Assembly: GCF_000722875.1 (NCBI RefSeq)
Contig: NZ_JFHR01000011.1
Coordinates: 57,636-121,635 of the forward strand
Origin: Sphingobium chlorophenolicum
GTDB lineage: Bacteria > Pseudomonadota > Alphaproteobacteria > Sphingomonadales > Sphingomonadaceae
Reading direction: 5' to 3'
DNA: 64,000 nt
In this document: one piece after another, positions 8,441 through 15,968 of the stretch
Numbering within the stretch: the stretch's first letter is position 1
Layout of the letters: the number at the start of each line of letters is the position of its first letter
The notes under the pieces: model-generated
Told to the model about the DNA's origin: nothing
The model's input: the letters and a program-made list of their open reading frames with translations, nothing else
Database searches by the model: none
Made by a program: the position numbers and the translations under genes

Positions 8441-8491
8441 GACTGCCTGAACGCGCGGGAAGTCCCCCGCCTGGGACGGCTGGGGACTGAA

Positions 8492-9391
8492 ATGACCGAC
8501 GTTCAAGCCTACGCCTTCGGGCGCGGGGAATCTCAGGCGCCGTTGATGCTGTCAGGGCTGGACCGGCTGGGCGAAAAGCTCGGCCGGCGTTTGCGCGCCC
8601 TGATAGAGCCGATCGCCGGGGTCCGTCCCCATGTGGCCGCGCAGGACGCGCGCGCCCTGGAATTCGGCGCATGGAACGCCGAAGTGCCCGATTCCTCCAG
8701 CATCGGCGTCTATCGCCTGGCGCCGCTCAAGGGGCAGGTGCTGCTGCGACTGGACGCGGCGATGATCTCGACCCTGGTCGACTGTTTCTATGGCGGCATC
8801 GGCAACCGCGCCCTGCCGCCGCGGGGCGAATTCACGCCGACCGAAGACCGGCTGATCGCCCGCATCTCCGACGCCTTCATGGCGCGGCTGGTGGAATGCT
8901 GGAGCGACATGCTGACGCTGGACGCGGGGCTGATCGTCCGGGAGACCGGCGTCGGTTTCGCCGCTGCCGCGCAGCCGGGCGAACAGATGGTGCTGCAACG
9001 CTTCATGCTCAGCATCAGCCGCGACGCCGAATGGCCTATCGACCTGCTCTTCCCGCTTTCCGCGCTGCGCAACGTAGAGGCGCTGATGGGCGCCAGAATC
9101 CCGATCGACGACGAACGCGCCGACCCGATCTGGCAAGCGCGCATCGCCGCCCGCATGCGCGACATCCGCCTGCCCGCCCGCACGGTGCTGGCGCGGCCCG
9201 ACCTGTCGCTGGCGGAACTGATGCAGTTGAAGGCCGGGGACGTCATTCCCGTCACTATCAACCGCAGCCTGCCGCTGATCGTGGGCGACCGCATCGTCGC
9301 GCATGGCACGATCGGCGAACAGGACGGCCGCGCCGCATTCCAGATCGAAAAAATTTCCGGCAATCAACCTTCCTGGGGGACTGAAGAATGA
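8492..9391 (+). CDS. fliM: Flagellar motor switch protein FliM
   Basis: FliM, 299 residues, is the C-ring component between FliG and FliN. The middle domain is recognised by the FYGGIGN motif and EFTPTEDRLIARISDAF stretch, and the C-terminal SpoA domain by LSLAELMQLKAGDVIPV. The start ATG at 8492 follows GGGGACTG. The protein is short for the family, and its N-terminus (MTDVQAYAFGRGESQ) lacks the EIDALL-like helix that binds phospho-CheY in classical FliM. It is the first flagellar gene after the insertion and overlaps fliN by ATGA. Confidence 0.93.
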   Translation: MTDVQAYAFGRGESQAPLMLSGLDRLGEKLGRRLRALIEPIAGVRPHVAAQDARALEFGAWNAEVPDSSSIGVYRLAPLKGQVLLRLDAAMISTLVDCFYGGIGNRALPPRGEFTPTEDRLIARISDAFMARLVECWSDMLTLDAGLIVRETGVGFAAAAQPGEQMVLQRFMLSISRDAEWPIDLLFPLSALRNVEALMGARIPIDDERADPIWQARIAARMRDIRLPARTVLARPDLSLAELMQLKAGDVIPVTINRSLPLIVGDRIVAHGTIGEQDGRAAFQIEKISGNQPSWGTEE

Positions 9392-9726
9392 GCGACATGA
9401 GCGAAGCCCCGCGCCTGGACGGCGTGGGCGAAGACAGCATCAGCCGCATGGTGAACAACCGCCAGTTCCGCCTGCTGGCGGACATCCCCGTCCGCATGTC
9501 GGTGGAGGTCGGATCGACATCCCTGCGTCTGGCGGAGGTCATGGACCTGGCGGAAGGCAGCGTCGTTGAACTGGACCGTCAGGCCGACGACCTGCTGGAC
9601 ATCATGGTCAACGGCGCGCTGATCGCCAAGGGCGAGGTGGTGACGGTGAATGGCCGCTACGGCATCCGCATCGTGGAGATCGCGGCCGCCGAAAGCCGTC
9701 TGGCAGGGGTCGAGCGGCGCGGCTGA
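9388..9726 (+). CDS. fliN: Flagellar motor switch protein FliN
   Basis: FliN, 112 residues, forms the base of the C ring. Nearly the whole protein is a SpoA-type domain: LLADIPVRMSVEVGSTSLRLAEVMDLAEGSVVELDR, then VNGALIAKGEVVTVNGRYGIRIVEI. Length and motif order are typical. Its start overlaps the fliM stop (ATGA). A 77-base spacer separates it from fliO. Confidence 0.95.
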   Translation: MSDMSEAPRLDGVGEDSISRMVNNRQFRLLADIPVRMSVEVGSTSLRLAEVMDLAEGSVVELDRQADDLLDIMVNGALIAKGEVVTVNGRYGIRIVEIAAAESRLAGVERRG

Positions 9727-9803
9727 CGCGAATTACCGCTTGCCTTGCGCGCCATTATCGGCAGACCGCTTGACGGATTAACCATAGTCGCGAAAGCCCG
9801 TCC

Positions 9804-10070
9804 ATGATCTGGTACTTCGTCAAGCTGCTGATATTGTTGCCGCTGGTGGGCGGCATGGCCTTCGGCGCGCTGTGGCTGTGGCGCAAATATCAGCCCGGCA
9901 TGATGGTCGGGCAGAATGACCGGTCGCTGAAATTGCTGGAGGCGCTGCCGCTGGGGACTTTCGGCAAGCTCGCCGTGGTGGAATTTGAGGGGAAGAAGAT
10001 CCTGCTCTCCGTGACCCGGGGCCGCATCGAGAAGATCGCGGAAGGCGATAGCTATCGTGCCGGGCGCTGA
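9804..10070 (+). CDS. fliO: Flagellar biosynthesis protein FliO
   Basis: An 88-residue protein with one N-terminal transmembrane helix ([21 protein letters not shown]) and a small cytoplasmic domain ([35 protein letters not shown]) matching FliO, which helps assemble the FliP ring of the export gate. FliO is poorly conserved; the position between fliN and fliP supports the call. An inverted intergenic repeat begins 14 bases after its stop. Confidence 0.85.
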   Translation: MIWYFVKLLILLPLVGGMAFGALWLWRKYQPGMMVGQNDRSLKLLEALPLGTFGKLAVVEFEGKKILLSVTRGRIEKIAEGDSYRAGR

Positions 10071-10083
10071 CATTTTTACTACC

Positions 10084-10172
10084 GTCATTCCCGCGAAGGC
10101 GGGAACCCATCTCCCAACGGCAGCGCCCGGACGCAAGGCCGGGAGATGGATCCCCGCCTTCGCGGGGATGAC
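10084..10172. repeat. REP-like inverted repeat between fliO and fliP
   Basis: An imperfect 22-bp inverted repeat (10084-10105 against 10151-10172, core CCCGCGAAGGCGGG) encloses a second, weaker hairpin. If read through in frame it encodes VIPAKAG ... WIPAFAGMT, the hallmark of a widespread proteobacterial repeat. The right arm contains the ATG used here for fliP. Confidence 0.85.
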
Positions 10173-10941
10173 GAAAGGGGTGGTGGTAGCGCTTCTGCTC
10201 GTGGCGCTGTTCATCGCCATGCCCGCCTTCGCTCAGGCCGCGCCTGTCGCACCAGCAGACAATGGCGGTGCGCTGACCCGCGCCATGGGCCAGATTTCCG
10301 GCGACGGTCGTTCTCTGTCGCTGTCGCTGCAAATCCTGATCCTCATGAGCCTGCTGACGGTGCTGCCGTCGCTGATCCTCATGATGACCAGCTTCACCCG
10401 CATCATCATCGTCCTGTCGTTGCTGCGGCAGGCACTGGGGTTGCAGCAGACGCCGCCCAATCAGGTGCTGGTCGGCCTGTCGCTGTTCCTCTCCCTGTTC
10501 GTGATGCGGCCCGCCATCGACCAGATCAATGCGCAGGCCTTCGATCCCTATGGCAAGGGGCAGATTCCGATCGAGGAAGCGGTCGGTCGCTCCGCCAAGG
10601 TGCTGCACGGTTTCATGACCAAGCAGACCCGCGAAACCGACCTCAAACTGTTCCAGAATCTGGCCGAGGCGCCCGCCTTCCGCACGCCCGCGGACATTCC
10701 CTTCTCGATCCTGCTTCCCGCCTTCGTAACGTCGGAACTGAAGACGGCGTTCCAGATCGGCTTCATGATCTTCCTGCCGTTCCTGATCATCGACCTCGTC
10801 GTCGCCTCCACGCTGATGGCGCTGGGCATGATGATGCTGTCCCCCACGATCATCTCCATGCCGTTCAAGCTGTTGCTGTTCGTGCTGGTCGATGGCTGGG
10901 CGCTGACCATGGGCAGCCTTGCGGGATCGTTCGCGACATGA
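10168..10941 (+). CDS. fliP: Flagellar export gate protein FliP
   Basis: FliP, 257 residues with the start chosen here, is a core channel subunit of the export gate. The signal-peptide-like N-terminus ([20 protein letters not shown]) precedes [18 protein letters not shown] and [18 protein letters not shown], the family signature, and further membrane helices follow. The reading frame is open back to 10057, but those 37 codons are the REP-like repeat and not FliP, so the ATG at 10168, itself in the right arm of the repeat, is preferred. GTG codons at 10180 and 10183 are alternatives. A second inverted repeat separates it from fliQ. Confidence 0.93.
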   Translation: MTKGVVVALLLVALFIAMPAFAQAAPVAPADNGGALTRAMGQISGDGRSLSLSLQILILMSLLTVLPSLILMMTSFTRIIIVLSLLRQALGLQQTPPNQVLVGLSLFLSLFVMRPAIDQINAQAFDPYGKGQIPIEEAVGRSAKVLHGFMTKQTRETDLKLFQNLAEAPAFRTPADIPFSILLPAFVTSELKTAFQIGFMIFLPFLIIDLVVASTLMALGMMMLSPTIISMPFKLLLFVLVDGWALTMGSLAGSFAT

Positions 10942-10961
10942 GGACCGACTTTCCCCTCCTT

Positions 10962-11040
10962 CCGTTCGTTTCGAGCGAAGTCGAGAAACGCTCGCCTGTC
11001 CTTTCCATCCCGTCTCTCGACTTCGCTCGAGACGAACGGG
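10962..11040. repeat. Intergenic inverted repeat (TTCGAGCGAAGTCGAGA family)
   Basis: The arms at 10962-10990 and 11011-11040 are nearly complementary (core CGAGCGAAGTCGAG) and form a long hairpin between fliP and fliQ. A shorter copy of the same family lies at 17178-17220 between argD and argF. Confidence 0.8.
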
Positions 11041-11058
11041 CGGGGGAGTAATCGGGCG

Positions 11059-11331
11059 ATGGAAAACGCCGATTTCTTCATGGGCCTCGCGCAGCAGGCG
11101 TTGTGGATCACGGCGCTGGCGGCAGCGCCGATCTTGGTTCCGGCGCTGGTCGCGGGCGTGCTGATCGGCATGGTTCAGGCGGCGACCTCCATCAACGAAC
11201 AGACGCTGGCCTTCATCCCCAAGATCATCGTCGTCGGCGCGATGCTGGTGCTGTTCGGCGGCTCCATCATGGTGCTGATCGCTGATTTCACGCGCGAGAT
11301 TTTCGAGCGCATTCCGGACCTGCTCCAATGA
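11059..11331 (+). CDS. fliQ: Flagellar export gate protein FliQ
   Basis: FliQ, 90 residues, is a two-helix subunit wrapped around the FliP-FliR export pore. The hydrophobic segments ALWITALAAAPILVPALVAGVLIGMVQA and the following helix around VVGAMLVLFGGSIMVLIADF, with TSINEQTLAFIPKI between them, match the family exactly. The stop overlaps the fliR start by ATGA. Confidence 0.95.
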   Translation: MENADFFMGLAQQALWITALAAAPILVPALVAGVLIGMVQAATSINEQTLAFIPKIIVVGAMLVLFGGSIMVLIADFTREIFERIPDLLQ

Positions 11332-12110
11332 TCGCGCCGGGCTTCGCCAATGTCGAAGTCCAATTGTGGATCTGGCTGATCGCCATGATCCGCCCCGGCG
11401 CGGCCTTCATCGCCGCCCCGGTCTTCGGCGCGCCCGCCGTGCCGCTGCAATTGCGGCTGATCCTGTCGCTGGCGCTGGGCATGGCGGCGCTCAACAGCGT
11501 GCATATCCAGCTGCCCGCCGACGGCGTCGCCAGCTTCCAGGGCGTGATGCTGGTCGCGGGCGAGGTGCTGGCGGGCCTCGCCATCGGCTTTGCGGTGCAG
11601 ATCGGCTATGCCGCCGCTTTGGTCGCGGGCGAAGCCATCGGCAACACCATGGGCCTCAATTTCGCGGCGATGGTCGATCCCTCCTCCGGTCAGGCGACGC
11701 AGGCGGTGGGGCAGTTCCTGTCCATCCTCTCCACCTTCCTGCTGCTCGCTATGGACGGGCATCTGATGCTCGTCAGCTTCGTCGTGCAAAGCTATCAGGC
11801 GCTGCCGCCGGGCGGCGCGATGCTCAGCAATGACGCGATCTGGCACCTGATCGAATTTGGCGGCGCGCTGCTGGGCGCGGGGCTGACCATCGCGCTCCCG
11901 GTCGGCTTCGCGCTGGTGCTGGTGCAGATCGTCATGGGTATGCTGGCCCGCACCGCGCCTGCACTCAACCTCTTCTCCGTGGGCATGCCGGTGGCGCTGA
12001 TGGCGGGCCTGATCCTGCTGGCCGTCACCGCGCCGGTCATGGGGGAGGGGATCACCGCCGCGCTCAAGGCCGGGCTGGATCAGGCTCAAACCATCGCGGA
12101 AGGGCGCTGA
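11328..12110 (+). CDS. fliR: Flagellar export gate protein FliR
   Basis: FliR, 260 residues, is a polytopic inner-membrane subunit of the export gate. Five to six hydrophobic segments are visible, and the region NTMGLNFAAMVDPSSGQATQAVGQFL is characteristic of FliR. The length is normal. It overlaps fliQ and is followed after 3 bases by flhB, the usual order. Confidence 0.95.
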   Translation: MIAPGFANVEVQLWIWLIAMIRPGAAFIAAPVFGAPAVPLQLRLILSLALGMAALNSVHIQLPADGVASFQGVMLVAGEVLAGLAIGFAVQIGYAAALVAGEAIGNTMGLNFAAMVDPSSGQATQAVGQFLSILSTFLLLAMDGHLMLVSFVVQSYQALPPGGAMLSNDAIWHLIEFGGALLGAGLTIALPVGFALVLVQIVMGMLARTAPALNLFSVGMPVALMAGLILLAVTAPVMGEGITAALKAGLDQAQTIAEGR

Positions 12111-12113
12111 CCC

Positions 12114-13253
12114 ATGGCGGAGAGCAATGGCGGCGGCGAAAAGACCGAAAAGCCCACAGCCAAGAAGCTGAAGGACGCCGCGGAAAAGGGCGACATTCTC
12201 CAGTCCCGCGACCTTGCCACCGCCCTGGTGGTGATGGCGGGGATAGGCTGGATCGCCGTCACCGGCCCCTCGGTCGTCCGGTCCCTGTCCGACATGCTGA
12301 CGGAGGCGCTGCGCTTCCGGCGGGAGGATATCGTCAATTTCGCGCCCGCCGACCGCGGTTTCGCGCTGCTTTCGGGCATTGCCCTGCCGGTTGCGGGAAT
12401 CATGCTGGCGACCCTGCTCGCGGCCATCGCCGGACCGGCGCTGCTCGGTTCACTCGGCTTCCGCCCCGGCGCCTTCGCGCCCAAGGCGTCGAAACTGAAC
12501 CCCGCCGCCGGGTTGAAGCGCATGTTCGGCATGCAGGGCCTGATCGAACTGGTGAAGTCTATCGCCAAAGTGTTGCTGCTGGGCGCGATCGGCGTGTGGA
12601 TGATCTGGGACCGGCTGACGGAGATTGTCGGCCTGGGCAAATCGGGCCTGGCCCCCGCCATGGCGGACCTGGGCAATATGTTCATCATGACCTGCCTGGT
12701 GATGGCGGGCGGCCTGTTCCTGATCGCGGGCATCGACGTGCCCGCGCAGCTCATGCAGCGTTCGAAACGCCTGTCGATGAGCAAGCAGGAAATCAAGGAC
12801 GAGCATAAGGAAAGCGAAGGCTCGCCCGAACTGAAGGGTCATATCCGCCGCAAGCAGTTCGAGGTGCTGAGCGGTTCGACCCGCAAGGCGGTGGCCGAGG
12901 CGAGCGTGATCATCACCAACCCGACCCATTTCGCCGTCGCCCTGCGCTACAAGCCGGGGCAGGACGCCGCGCCGGTCGTGGTGGCGCGGGGCTGCGACGC
13001 CATCGCGGCGGCGATCCGCGACCTGGCCGACCAGAATGGCGTGACGGTGCTGCAATATCCGGAACTGGCCCGCGCCATCTACTTCACCTCGCGGGCGGGG
13101 CAGATCGTCAATGAAGGGCTGTACATGGCGGTCGCCACTGTGCTGGCCTTCGTCTTCCGGGTGGAAAACCGCATGGCGAGCGAGATGGACCGGCCGTTCA
13201 TCACCGTGCCGGACGACCTGCGCTTCGATGCGGAAGGCAGAAAAACCGATTGA
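12114..13253 (+). CDS. flhB: Flagellar export switch protein FlhB
   Basis: FlhB, 379 residues, is the export gate protein that switches substrate specificity when the hook is complete. The N-terminal GGEKTEKPTAKKLKDAAEKGD motif is classical. Four transmembrane segments follow, then the cytoplasmic domain with the autocleavage site NPTH at residues 269-272. Length and motifs are normal, so the protein should be functional. It ends the fliM-flhB unit; the next gene has its own sigma-28-like promoter. Confidence 0.96.
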   Translation: MAESNGGGEKTEKPTAKKLKDAAEKGDILQSRDLATALVVMAGIGWIAVTGPSVVRSLSDMLTEALRFRREDIVNFAPADRGFALLSGIALPVAGIMLATLLAAIAGPALLGSLGFRPGAFAPKASKLNPAAGLKRMFGMQGLIELVKSIAKVLLLGAIGVWMIWDRLTEIVGLGKSGLAPAMADLGNMFIMTCLVMAGGLFLIAGIDVPAQLMQRSKRLSMSKQEIKDEHKESEGSPELKGHIRRKQFEVLSGSTRKAVAEASVIITNPTHFAVALRYKPGQDAAPVVVARGCDAIAAAIRDLADQNGVTVLQYPELARAIYFTSRAGQIVNEGLYMAVATVLAFVFRVENRMASEMDRPFITVPDDLRFDAEGRKTD

Positions 13254-13299
13254 TTTCAGTTATTTAGTTTCAACCCGAAAATGATTTCAGATACTTAAC

Positions 13300-13328
13300 T
13301 AAATTTTAGCGCTTCTTGTCCGTATAAT
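13300..13328 (+). promoter_or_regulatory. Sigma-28 (FliA)-like promoter upstream of the unknown flagellar gene
   Basis: TAAA at 13300-13303, a 15-base spacer, then TCCGTATAAT from 13319: close to the FliA consensus TAAA-N15-GCCGATAA. The start codon of the downstream gene is at 13359. A very similar arrangement precedes fliD. Confidence 0.5.
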
Positions 13329-13358
13329 ATTCACGGGGACGCATGAACATGGTGCGTC

Positions 13359-13823
13359 ATGAACGACTATTTTTCGCGGAGCGAGATATCGCCGGTTGAA
13401 CGGAGCGCAACCCGTGCGCCCTCCGCCGTGTCCGCCGTTCAGCCGGTTTCCTCCGCCTCCTCCACGACAGTTCGCCAGGGCGGCGGATCGTCGGCGCAAA
13501 CCGCGTCGGACGATCAGCCCTCGTCCGAAGGCCGCATCGCCAGCAGCGCCGAATATGCCAGGGTGCATGCCCGCATAGCCGACATATTGGCGGAACTGAG
13601 CAGCCAGGGTTCGACCGCGACCGTCGACGGAGCGGCCGAGGAAATCCAGTCCATGCTGCCTGCCCCGCAAGTGCTGGTGCCGTTGCCCCCTGCGTCGAAG
13701 GAGGCGGTGGAAAGCACCATCCGCATCGCCAAGCGCATCGCGGAGCGGGCCGCCATCGCCCATGTGGCCCAGGCCAATATCCGGCACGGAGCGGCCGATC
13801 AGATCGTAGCCATCGGCGCCTGA
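13359..13823 (+). CDS. Unknown protein in the flagellar locus
   Basis: A 154-residue protein that I do not recognise. Residues 1-60 are Ser/Ala/Gln-rich and low in complexity. The C-terminal two thirds are predicted helical (ARVHARIADILAEL, KEAVESTIRIAKRIAERAAIAHVAQANI). It lacks a signal peptide and membrane segments. The location between flhB and fliD, and a sigma-28-like promoter just upstream, suggest a late flagellar role such as a chaperone, regulator or secreted accessory protein; that is inference from context only. The ATG at 13359 is the only good start. Confidence 0.7.
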   Translation: MNDYFSRSEISPVERSATRAPSAVSAVQPVSSASSTTVRQGGGSSAQTASDDQPSSEGRIASSAEYARVHARIADILAELSSQGSTATVDGAAEEIQSMLPAPQVLVPLPPASKEAVESTIRIAKRIAERAAIAHVAQANIRHGAADQIVAIGA

Positions 13824-13843
13824 GGCGCTTTGACCGATGTGCA

Positions 13844-13912
13844 GCGTGTTCCTGCGAATGCAGGAACCCAGTCCCGTCGTCTGATCCGGGTTCCTGCCTT
13901 CGCAGGAACGCA
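13844..13912. repeat. REP-like inverted repeat (TTCCTGCGAA family)
   Basis: The arms GTTCCTGCGAATGCAGGAAC and GTTCCTGCCTTCGCAGGAAC form two facing hairpins between the unknown flagellar gene and fliD. It resembles other REP elements found in pairs between genes. Confidence 0.75.
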
Positions 13913-13979
13913 CTTCATAAAATCGCCTGCGTCGCGATCCCGCGTCTCCGCATTTTCCATTCCCCGCGAAAATCATTCC

Positions 13980-14006
13980 TAAAGGTCTTGGACCTAGGGC
14001 CGTTCT
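13980..14006 (+). promoter_or_regulatory. fliD: Sigma-28 (FliA)-like promoter of fliD
   Basis: TAAA at 13980-13983, exactly 15 bases, then GCCGTTCT from 13999, matching the FliA consensus in the TAAA and GCCG cores. fliD begins 21 bases after the end of the -10 region. fliD is a classical late (class III) gene, which supports the call. Confidence 0.6.
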
Positions 14007-14026
14007 GGCATTTGAAAGGACGGCCC

Positions 14027-15430
14027 ATGACTTCGGTGAGCAGCAGCATCTTGACGGCGCTTGGCGCGGGATCGGGCATCGATACCGCCTCGCTCGTCTC
14101 CAGCCTGGTCAGCGCGTCCAGAGAACCCAAGCAGACGGCCATCACCAACCGCCAGTCACTGAACAGCGCGCGCATTTCCGCGCTGGCCTCCGCCTCCAGT
14201 TCGCTCGATAGCTTTGCCGACGCGCTGAACAGCCTGCTCGCTGGCACCGGCTATTCCGGCACGCCCGCCTCCAACGACGCCAGCATCGCTTCCGTCAGCG
14301 CCCTGCCCGGCGGCACGCCGACAGGCCTGCCCGCGCAGATCGTGGTGAACCAGCTTGCGTCGGCGCGGACGCTGGCTTCGGTTCCGGTTGCGGGCGCGAC
14401 GGCCGCCACGGCGGTGGGCGAGGGGCAGTTGACCCTGACGGTCGGCGGGCAAAGCGCCACCATCACCATCAATTCGACCAACAACAGCTATACCGGCCTC
14501 GCGGCCGCCATCAACAATGCGGGCCTTGGCGTCACCGCTTCGGTCATCACCGACACGCAGGGCACGCGGCTGGTGGTGAAGGGTCCGACCGGCGCGGCCA
14601 ATGATTTTTCGCTGGCCAGCGTGTCGGGGCCCGATCTCGCCAAATTCGCCTGGAGCGGCACCGACAGCGCCACCATGGTCTCCGCCGGTCAGCCCAAGGA
14701 CGCCATCATCCTGCTCGACGGGGTGGAGCAGCATTATGCCGGCAACAGCATCGACAATGCGATCCCGTTCCTGCGCATCGACCTGAACAAGGCCGCGCCG
14801 GGCACCAGCGTCACGCTCGCTACGACGGAGCCGACCACGACGATGCGCGACCTGATGGTCGAATTCGTGGACGCCTACAACACGCTGATGAAGGCGCTGA
14901 ACACGGCGACCTCGACCGGCACGGACCAGTCCAATGCGGGCGTGCTGAACGGCGAATCCTCGATCCGCGACATGAAGCGGCAATTGTCGCAGATGGTTTC
15001 GGCCCAGCTTACCACGACCGGCACCTACAAGACGCTGAACGACCTGGGCGTCAGCACCAATCGCGACGGTACGATTGCGCTGGACACGAAGGCGCTGGAC
15101 AAGGCGATCGCGGCCGATCCCGCGGCGATCACGCAGATGCTGAACCCCTCGGTCAAGACGGCGACCAATATCGGCCTTGCCGGGCTGATGGACAGCGTGC
15201 GCGACAATATCCAGAAGACCGACGGGCCGCTCGCCGCCTCGCAGGGCAAATATAAGGCGCTGGCCGACGACCTCGCCAAGCAGCTTGAGAAGCTGGACAC
15301 CCAGATGACGGATTATCAGGCGCAGCTCACCAAGGTCTATTCGGCCATGGAAAGCCGCCTGTCCGCCCTCAAGGCGACGCAGAGCTATCTGGAGCAGCAG
15401 GTGGCGCTGTGGACCAAAAGCAACGATTGA
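14027..15430 (+). CDS. fliD: Flagellar filament cap protein FliD
   Basis: FliD, 467 residues, is the cap at the filament tip that folds incoming flagellin. The N-terminal domain starts with SVSSSILTALGAGSGIDTASLVSSLVSASR, the classical FliD_N signature. The C-terminal domain contains LMVEFVDAYNTLMKALNTATSTG and a terminal coiled coil (LEKLDTQMTDYQAQLTKVYSAMESRLSALKATQSYLEQQVALW). I chose the ATG at 14027, after GAAAGGA; an upstream in-frame start would overlap the sigma-28-like promoter. fliS follows after 20 bases. Confidence 0.96.
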   Translation: MTSVSSSILTALGAGSGIDTASLVSSLVSASREPKQTAITNRQSLNSARISALASASSSLDSFADALNSLLAGTGYSGTPASNDASIASVSALPGGTPTGLPAQIVVNQLASARTLASVPVAGATAATAVGEGQLTLTVGGQSATITINSTNNSYTGLAAAINNAGLGVTASVITDTQGTRLVVKGPTGAANDFSLASVSGPDLAKFAWSGTDSATMVSAGQPKDAIILLDGVEQHYAGNSIDNAIPFLRIDLNKAAPGTSVTLATTEPTTTMRDLMVEFVDAYNTLMKALNTATSTGTDQSNAGVLNGESSIRDMKRQLSQMVSAQLTTTGTYKTLNDLGVSTNRDGTIALDTKALDKAIAADPAAITQMLNPSVKTATNIGLAGLMDSVRDNIQKTDGPLAASQGKYKALADDLAKQLEKLDTQMTDYQAQLTKVYSAMESRLSALKATQSYLEQQVALWTKSND

Positions 15431-15450
15431 TACAAAAGGGTCAGGAAGAC

Positions 15451-15846
15451 ATGTTCTATAATCATGGCGGTTTTGGCGGCGCGGCGGCGCGGCGTTATGC
15501 GGCGGTCCACACCGGCAGCCGGATCGAGGGCGCGACGCCCCATGCGCTGGTCAAGCTGCTGTTCGACGAACTGCTGCTGGCGCTGGACGCGACGGCGCTG
15601 GCCGAACGCAATGGCGACCGGCTGAAAGTGTCGGACAAGCAGGCGCGGGCCATGTCCATCCTGTTCGCGCTGGAATCCAGCCTGGACTTCGACAAGGGCG
15701 GCGACATCGCGACGGGCCTTGCGCAAATCTATCGCGAAGCCCGCCGCCTGCTGCTGGCCAGCGCGAAGGAGCATGACGCCGCCCCGGTCGATCAGGCGCG
15801 GGTGATGGTCGGTGAGATCGCGGAGGCGTGGAACCAGATCGGCTGA
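15451..15846 (+). CDS. fliS: Flagellin export chaperone FliS
   Basis: FliS, 131 residues, binds flagellin in the cytoplasm and prevents early polymerisation. The helical core HALVKLLFDELLLALDATALAERNGD, LKVSDKQARAMSILFALESSLDFDKGG and IATGLAQIYREARRLLLASAKEHD is typical. The ATG at 15451 follows AGGAAG; an in-frame start inside fliD lacks a ribosome-binding site. fliD-fliS is the usual pair, and a strong terminator ends the unit. Confidence 0.94.
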   Translation: MFYNHGGFGGAAARRYAAVHTGSRIEGATPHALVKLLFDELLLALDATALAERNGDRLKVSDKQARAMSILFALESSLDFDKGGDIATGLAQIYREARRLLLASAKEHDAAPVDQARVMVGEIAEAWNQIG

Positions 15847-15895
15847 TCGCATGGGGTTGCGCCTTCAAAGGCGCCCCTGTATAGGCAGCGCTCGC

Positions 15896-15926
15896 AAAGG
15901 GCGGCCCGGCGGGGGCCGCCTTTTTG
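15896..15926 (+). terminator. Rho-independent terminator after fliS
   Basis: GGCGGCCC (15900-15907) and GGGCCGCC (15913-15920) form a perfect 8-bp GC stem with a 5-base loop, followed by TTTTT. It ends the flagellar block about 50 bases after fliS. Confidence 0.85.
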
Positions 15927-15968
15927 CGTTTCGGACTTTGTTTGCATCAGCCCAGAAAGGGAAGGACC

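Larger units (their letters stand above)
8056..8491. other. Non-coding right part of the fliL insertion and fliM leader
   Basis: No convincing gene is present in these 436 bases. They hold the second palindrome (8327-8366), the displaced fliL tail (8408-8440) and a short spacer leading to fliM. The spacer from 8441 is GC-rich like the flagellar genes and is presumably the original fliL-fliM junction. The A+T-rich part 8056-8326 shows no recognisable recombinase or second cargo gene. Confidence 0.6.

Noticed and set aside
10057..10167. N-terminal extension of FliP from GTG 10057
   Set aside because: These codons are the REP-like repeat (VIPAKAG ... WIPAFAG) and not part of the FliP family.
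15924..15968. N-terminal extension of ArgD
   Set aside because: It would begin in the fliS terminator; the ATG at 15969 has a good ribosome-binding site and matches the family start.
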